A stretch of 64,000 nucleotides of DNA from Terrabacter sp. MAHUQ-38 (GTDB lineage: Bacteria > Actinomycetota > Actinomycetes > Actinomycetales > Dermatophilaceae). Both the position numbers and the translations under genes were made by a program. The notes below the pieces were generated by a model that was not told the DNA's origin, searched no databases, and saw only the letters and a program-made list of their open reading frames with translations. Each line of letters begins with the position of its first letter. The stretch's first letter is position 1. The stretch is taken from the NCBI RefSeq assembly GCF_014518425.1, contig NZ_JACVCU010000001.1, forward strand, positions 496,001-560,000. Direction: 5' to 3'. Shown piece after piece: positions 60,861-64,000 of the stretch.

Positions 60861-61475
60861 TCAGAGCCAGCCGCGTTCGCGTGCGACGCGGGCCGCCTCG
60901 GCCCGGGTCGACGTGCTCGTCTTGCCGATGGCCGAGCTGAGGTGGTTGCGCACCGTGCCGGGCGACAGGTGCACCCGGGCGGCGATGGCTGCGACGGTGC
61001 CGCCGTCGAGGGCGACGCGCAGCACCTCGCGTTCGCGCTCGGTGAGCGGGTTGGCGCCGTCGACGAGCGACTCCGTGGCGAGCGACGGGTCGACGACGCG
61101 CAGCCCGGCGTGCACGCGGCGTACGGCCTCGGCGAGCTGGCGCGCGGGCGTGTCCTTGACGACGAAGCCCGACGCGCCGGCCTCGAGGGCGCGTCGCAGG
61201 TAGCCGGGCCGCCCGAACGTCGTGACGATGAGCGTCCGGACCCCGGGCAGCGCCTCCCGCACGGCCGCGGCGGCCGCGATGCCGTCGAGCCCGGGCATCT
61301 CGATGTCGAGGAGGCAGACGTCGGCGCCCGACTCGCGCGCACGGTCGACGACCTCGTCGCCGCGGCCCACCTCGGCCACGACGGTGAGGTCCGACTCGAG
61401 CGCGAGCAGCGCGGCGAGCGCCCCACGCACGAGGGCCTGGTCGTCGGCGAGCAGCACCTTGATCGGGTCGCTCAC
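60861..61475 (-). CDS. NarL/LuxR-type response regulator
   Basis: 204 residues from ATG 61475. Receiver: KVLLADDQALVRGALAALLA, phospho-acceptor Asp in CLLDIEMPGLDGIAAAAAVR, Thr/Lys in VTTFGRPGYLRRAL and SGFVVKDTPARQLAEAVRRV. C-terminal HTH: LTEREREVLRVALDGGTVAA, IAARVHLSPGTVRNHLSSAI. Overlaps the kinase gene by 4 bases; together a two-component system controlling the ABC genes (inference from context). Confidence 0.95.
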   Translation of the reverse strand: MSDPIKVLLADDQALVRGALAALLALESDLTVVAEVGRGDEVVDRARESGADVCLLDIEMPGLDGIAAAAAVREALPGVRTLIVTTFGRPGYLRRALEAGASGFVVKDTPARQLAEAVRRVHAGLRVVDPSLATESLVDGANPLTEREREVLRVALDGGTVAAIAARVHLSPGTVRNHLSSAIGKTSTSTRAEAARVARERGWL

Positions 61476-62614
61476 AGCGTCACCTCCAGCACGGTTCCGT
61501 GGCCCTCGGGGCCGGTCGTCAGCGAGAACGTCCCGCCGGCCGCCCCGACCCTCTCACGCAGCCCGCGTATGCCGTTGCCCTCGGGTCTGCTCTCGAGGCC
61601 GCGGCCGTCGTCGCGCACGACGAGCCGGTTGGACGTGAGCTCGACCCAGCACGTGTCGGCGTCGCTGTGCCGCACGACGTTCGTCGTGGCCTCACGCAGC
61701 ACCCACGCCAGCACGATGCGGTGCCGCGGGTCGACCGCGGAGGCGTCGTCCGGCAGGTGTGCCTGGATGCCGGCGCCCTCGAGCGCCGTTCTGGCAGAGG
61801 CGAGCTCGTCGCCGAGGCGGGCGACGCGCAGCCCGCCGACCGTTGCCCGGATCTCGGCGAGGGCCTGGCGGCTCAGGACCTGGATCTCGGCGAGCTCGGC
61901 GCGGGCCCGGTCGGGGTCGATGTCGACGAGCCGCTCGGCGAGCTCGGCCTTGACGGTGACGACGGTCAGCGAGTGGCCGAGCACGTCGTGGACGTCGCGG
62001 GCGACGCGTTCGCGCTCCGCGACGAGGGCGAACTCACGTGACATCGACTCGTACTGCTGCCCCCGGTCGGTCATGAGCCGGATGCCCGCGGTCATCGACC
62101 CGACGGCGAAGACGATGACGGCGAGGACCCAGGTGCCCTCGTCGGGGGTGACGAAGATCGCGCAGAACACCGCGAGCGCGACGCTGACGACCCCCACGGC
62201 GAGCGACCACAGGACGGGCAGCGCGAACATCGCGAACGCCACGACGAACGGCAGGAAGCTGAGCGCCCCCACGTCGATGAACGGCACCGTGCCGCCCGCG
62301 CACACGACGAGGGCTGCGAGGTAGGCCGCGCCCCAGCCGTGCCTCGGGGCGCAGCGCTTCTCGAGACGGTCGAGGTGCTGGGCGCCGAGGGCATAGACGA
62401 GCCCGAAGACGACGACGAGGGCGAAACCCAACACTCGCAGCCACCACGCGTGCGCGCCGTCCCAGATCGCGAGCACCGGGAAGACGAGGAAGACGAGCCA
62501 CACCGACTGGATGACCCAGCCGTAGCGCTCCCACGGGTTGTGGCCCGGCACCCCCTCGGGCTGAGCACCCGAGGGGGTCCGGCGCCGGCTCGTCACCGAA
62601 CGGCGAGGGGTCAC
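61472..62614 (-). CDS. DesK-type sensor histidine kinase
   Basis: 380 residues from GTG 62614, overlapping the permease stop. About five membrane helices (YGWVIQSVWLVFLVFPVLAI to VTPDEGTWVLAVIVFAVGSM), then HisKA_3 with ERERVARDVHDVLGHSLTVV (phospho-His) and HATPase with ATTNVVRHSDADTCWVELTS, RDDGRGLESRPEGNGIRGLR. Like DesK-type kinases it lacks a periplasmic sensor and may sense membrane stress. Confidence 0.93.
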   Translation of the reverse strand: MTPRRSVTSRRRTPSGAQPEGVPGHNPWERYGWVIQSVWLVFLVFPVLAIWDGAHAWWLRVLGFALVVVFGLVYALGAQHLDRLEKRCAPRHGWGAAYLAALVVCAGGTVPFIDVGALSFLPFVVAFAMFALPVLWSLAVGVVSVALAVFCAIFVTPDEGTWVLAVIVFAVGSMTAGIRLMTDRGQQYESMSREFALVAERERVARDVHDVLGHSLTVVTVKAELAERLVDIDPDRARAELAEIQVLSRQALAEIRATVGGLRVARLGDELASARTALEGAGIQAHLPDDASAVDPRHRIVLAWVLREATTNVVRHSDADTCWVELTSNRLVVRDDGRGLESRPEGNGIRGLRERVGAAGGTFSLTTGPEGHGTVLEVTL

Positions 62615-63357
62615 TGGCGTTCCCGCCCGCCCCGCACGAGCACCGTCGCGAGCACGCCGAAGACGAGGGCCCAGGCGACGACGTTGGCCACGGGGAGCCA
62701 GAGCGGGTCCTGCGACCCGTCGGGCAGGTAGCCCTCGGTGAGCGGGTAGCGGGCCAGGGCGGCATACCCGTAGAGAGGGGTGAGCTTGGCGAAGGAGAGC
62801 AGCGCGCCCGACAGCGGGATGAACAGGTTGCCGAGGAACGCGAAGATGACGAGCGTGCCGGCGGCCGCGCCCACCGCCGCCTCCGAGCGGAAGGCGGTGC
62901 CGATGAGCAGGCCGTAGAGCGCGAAGACCGCAGAGCCGGCGAGCACGAGCAGCGCGCTGAGCCCCCACGCGACCACGGAGCCCATGGCCCCGGTGACGGC
63001 ACCGAGCAGGTAGGTCAGCAGGATCGGCACCGCGGCGACGGTCATGGCGATGAGGGCCTTCATGGCGATGTAGGACGAGTCGGCGAGCGGCGTGAGACCG
63101 AGCTGGCGGCCCCAGCCCTGGACCCGCTCGACCGCGGCGTTGCCGCCGATGCTCGTCGTGGCCGTGACCGCGCCGTATGCCGCCATGCTGATCATGACGT
63201 ACATGGCGACGTTGCCGTTGCCGATCGTCGCGTCCTTCGCGTCGACCGTCGAGCCGAAGATGAGGTAGAAGAACGCGGGCAGCACCGCCGTGAAGAACAT
63301 GCCAGCCCAGTCGCGCGTGATCCGGCGCATCTCGAGCAGGGTGAAGGTGGCGTTCAT
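62611..63357 (-). CDS. ABC transporter permease (ABC-2 type)
   Basis: 248 residues from ATG 63357. Six hydrophobic segments (MFFTAVLPAFFYLIFGST, VAMYVMISMAAYGAVTATTS, AVPILLTYLLGAVTGAMGSV, ALLVLAGSAVFALYGLLIGT, LGNLFIPLSGALLSFAKLTP and VVAWALVFGVLATVLVRGG). Forms an efflux ABC transporter with the ATPase upstream (4-base overlap). Confidence 0.93.
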   Translation of the reverse strand: MNATFTLLEMRRITRDWAGMFFTAVLPAFFYLIFGSTVDAKDATIGNGNVAMYVMISMAAYGAVTATTSIGGNAAVERVQGWGRQLGLTPLADSSYIAMKALIAMTVAAVPILLTYLLGAVTGAMGSVVAWGLSALLVLAGSAVFALYGLLIGTAFRSEAAVGAAAGTLVIFAFLGNLFIPLSGALLSFAKLTPLYGYAALARYPLTEGYLPDGSQDPLWLPVANVVAWALVFGVLATVLVRGGRERQ

Positions 63358-64000
63358 CGGACGAGCTCCTCGTCTGTGGTGATGGCCGAGCGGCCTTGTG
63401 TCATGGCCGAGCGGCCTTCTGTCATGGCCGAGCGCGGGTCGGCCGTCAGGGCCATGAACGCCTGCTCGAGGCCGGCGGTGACAATCTCGAGGTCGGTGCC
63501 GCCGAGGTCGAGCAGGAGCAGCCGGGCGACCGCGTCCGAGTGGGTGGCCGTGACGACGACGCGGGCGCCGCGCTCCTCGACGGAGCGCACGCCGTCGGTG
63601 TCGCGCAGCAGGGCTACCGCGTCGGCGACCACGGGGAGGGGCAGGGTCGCCGACACGGTGCGGCCGCTCGCCCGCGCGCGGATCTCGGCCGTCGTGCCGT
63701 CGGCGACGATGCGACCGCCCGCGACGAGCACGATCCGGTCGGCGAACGCGTCGGCCTCCTCCAGGTAGTGGGTCGCGAAGACGACGGTGCGGCCGGCGCT
63801 CGCGTCGGCGTGCATCGTGTCCCAGAAGTCACGGCGGGCGGAGACGTCCATACCGGCCGTCGGCTCGTCGAGGACGAGCAGCCGCGGGTCGGGCAGGAGC
63901 GCGAGGGCGAAGCGCAGCCGCTGCTGCTCGCCGCCGGAGCACTTCGAGGCGCGGCGGTCCGCGAGCGGGGCCAGCCCCGCTCGCTCGATCACCTCGTCGA
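63354..64000 (-). CDS. ABC transporter ATP-binding protein (runs off the right edge)
   Basis: 215 visible residues plus the part outside. The signature KCSGGEQQRLRFALALLPDP, Walker B LLVLDEPTAGMDVSARRDFW and H-loop VFATHYLEEADAFADRIVLV are present; Walker A is to the right of the window. CcmA/DrrA type (drug or lipid efflux). Six copies of the word CATGGCCGAGCG-like at 63384-63432 encode a small MTEGRSAM repeat in the C-terminal tail. Confidence 0.93.
   Translation of the reverse strand, partial: DEVIERAGLAPLADRRASKCSGGEQQRLRFALALLPDPRLLVLDEPTAGMDVSARRDFWDTMHADASAGRTVVFATHYLEEADAFADRIVLVAGGRIVADGTTAEIRARASGRTVSATLPLPVVADAVALLRDTDGVRSVEERGARVVVTATHSDAVARLLLLDLGGTDLEIVTAGLEQAFMALTADPRSAMTEGRSAMTQGRSAITTDEELVR

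Noticed and set aside
56950-61203. Long plus-strand ORFs opposite the ATP-grasp run
   Set aside because: All are shadows of minus-strand genes with clear motifs.
1-64000. CRISPR arrays, tRNA and rRNA genes
   Set aside because: No regularly spaced direct repeats of 25-40 bp with unique spacers, no tRNA-like T-arm (GGTTCRANNCC) in a cloverleaf context and no rRNA segment were seen by eye. A covariance search was not possible.

Overview
The window is high-GC actinobacterial DNA: WhiB-family regulator, ribonuclease J, F420/deazaflavin-type enzymes, GTG/ATG starts with tight operon overlaps, and almost exclusive G/C third positions. The right part resembles an Intrasporangiaceae-like chromosome (inference only; no database was consulted).

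Layout. At the left edge, minus-strand ribonuclease J (1-822) runs off the window. From about 1.2 to 45 kb the DNA is unlike a normal chromosome: some 45 mostly single, short genes in both orientations, separated by 200-900 bp of non-coding DNA and mixed with truncated or frameshifted genes (IS110 transposase, GNAT, SDR, MFS, metallo-beta-lactamase, alpha/beta hydrolase). Nearly every spacer carries one copy of a degenerate repeat of core GCGTC-N4-CGCCGC, often within AGGYGCGTC-N4-CGCCGCC. All copies read in the same direction and none was seen right of 45 kb. A tyrosine recombinase (11519-12434, one +1 frameshift) lies between two copies. An 84-bp segment is present twice and its ends fall in the same kind of core. 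The arrangement looks like a cassette array with integron-like logic, but the repeats are not canonical attC sites.

Recognisable units in the array: an ECF41/SigJ-like sigma factor (12946-13842) with three matching candidate promoters (TGTCAC[AG]-N16-GGTC) before an NmrA-like gene, a 75-residue protein gene and a ferritin-like gene; an ArsR/AHSA1 pair behind a perfect 14-bp inverted repeat; a quinone oxidoreductase, alpha/beta hydrolase, SDR remnant and TetR group; a divergent RidA/HxlR pair; a complete, isolated mraY; a HAD/DUF72 pair; and several small secreted or membrane proteins.

From about 45.7 to 64 kb the chromosome is ordinary and densely coding: P-loop GTPase, rifampin ADP-ribosyltransferase, PEP-mutase-like protein, DUF2200, VOC protein, xylose isomerase with a divergent ROK regulator, and a seven-gene minus-strand run (ATP-grasp, S51-like protein, two esterases, Gfo/Idh/MocA oxidoreductase, family 5 solute-binding protein, frameshifted LLM oxidoreductase). 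It ends with a YciI-like protein and an ABC transporter/two-component operon cut by the right edge. This part is rich in the octamer CGGCATAC (15 copies in 19 kb), which is nearly absent from the left 45 kb.
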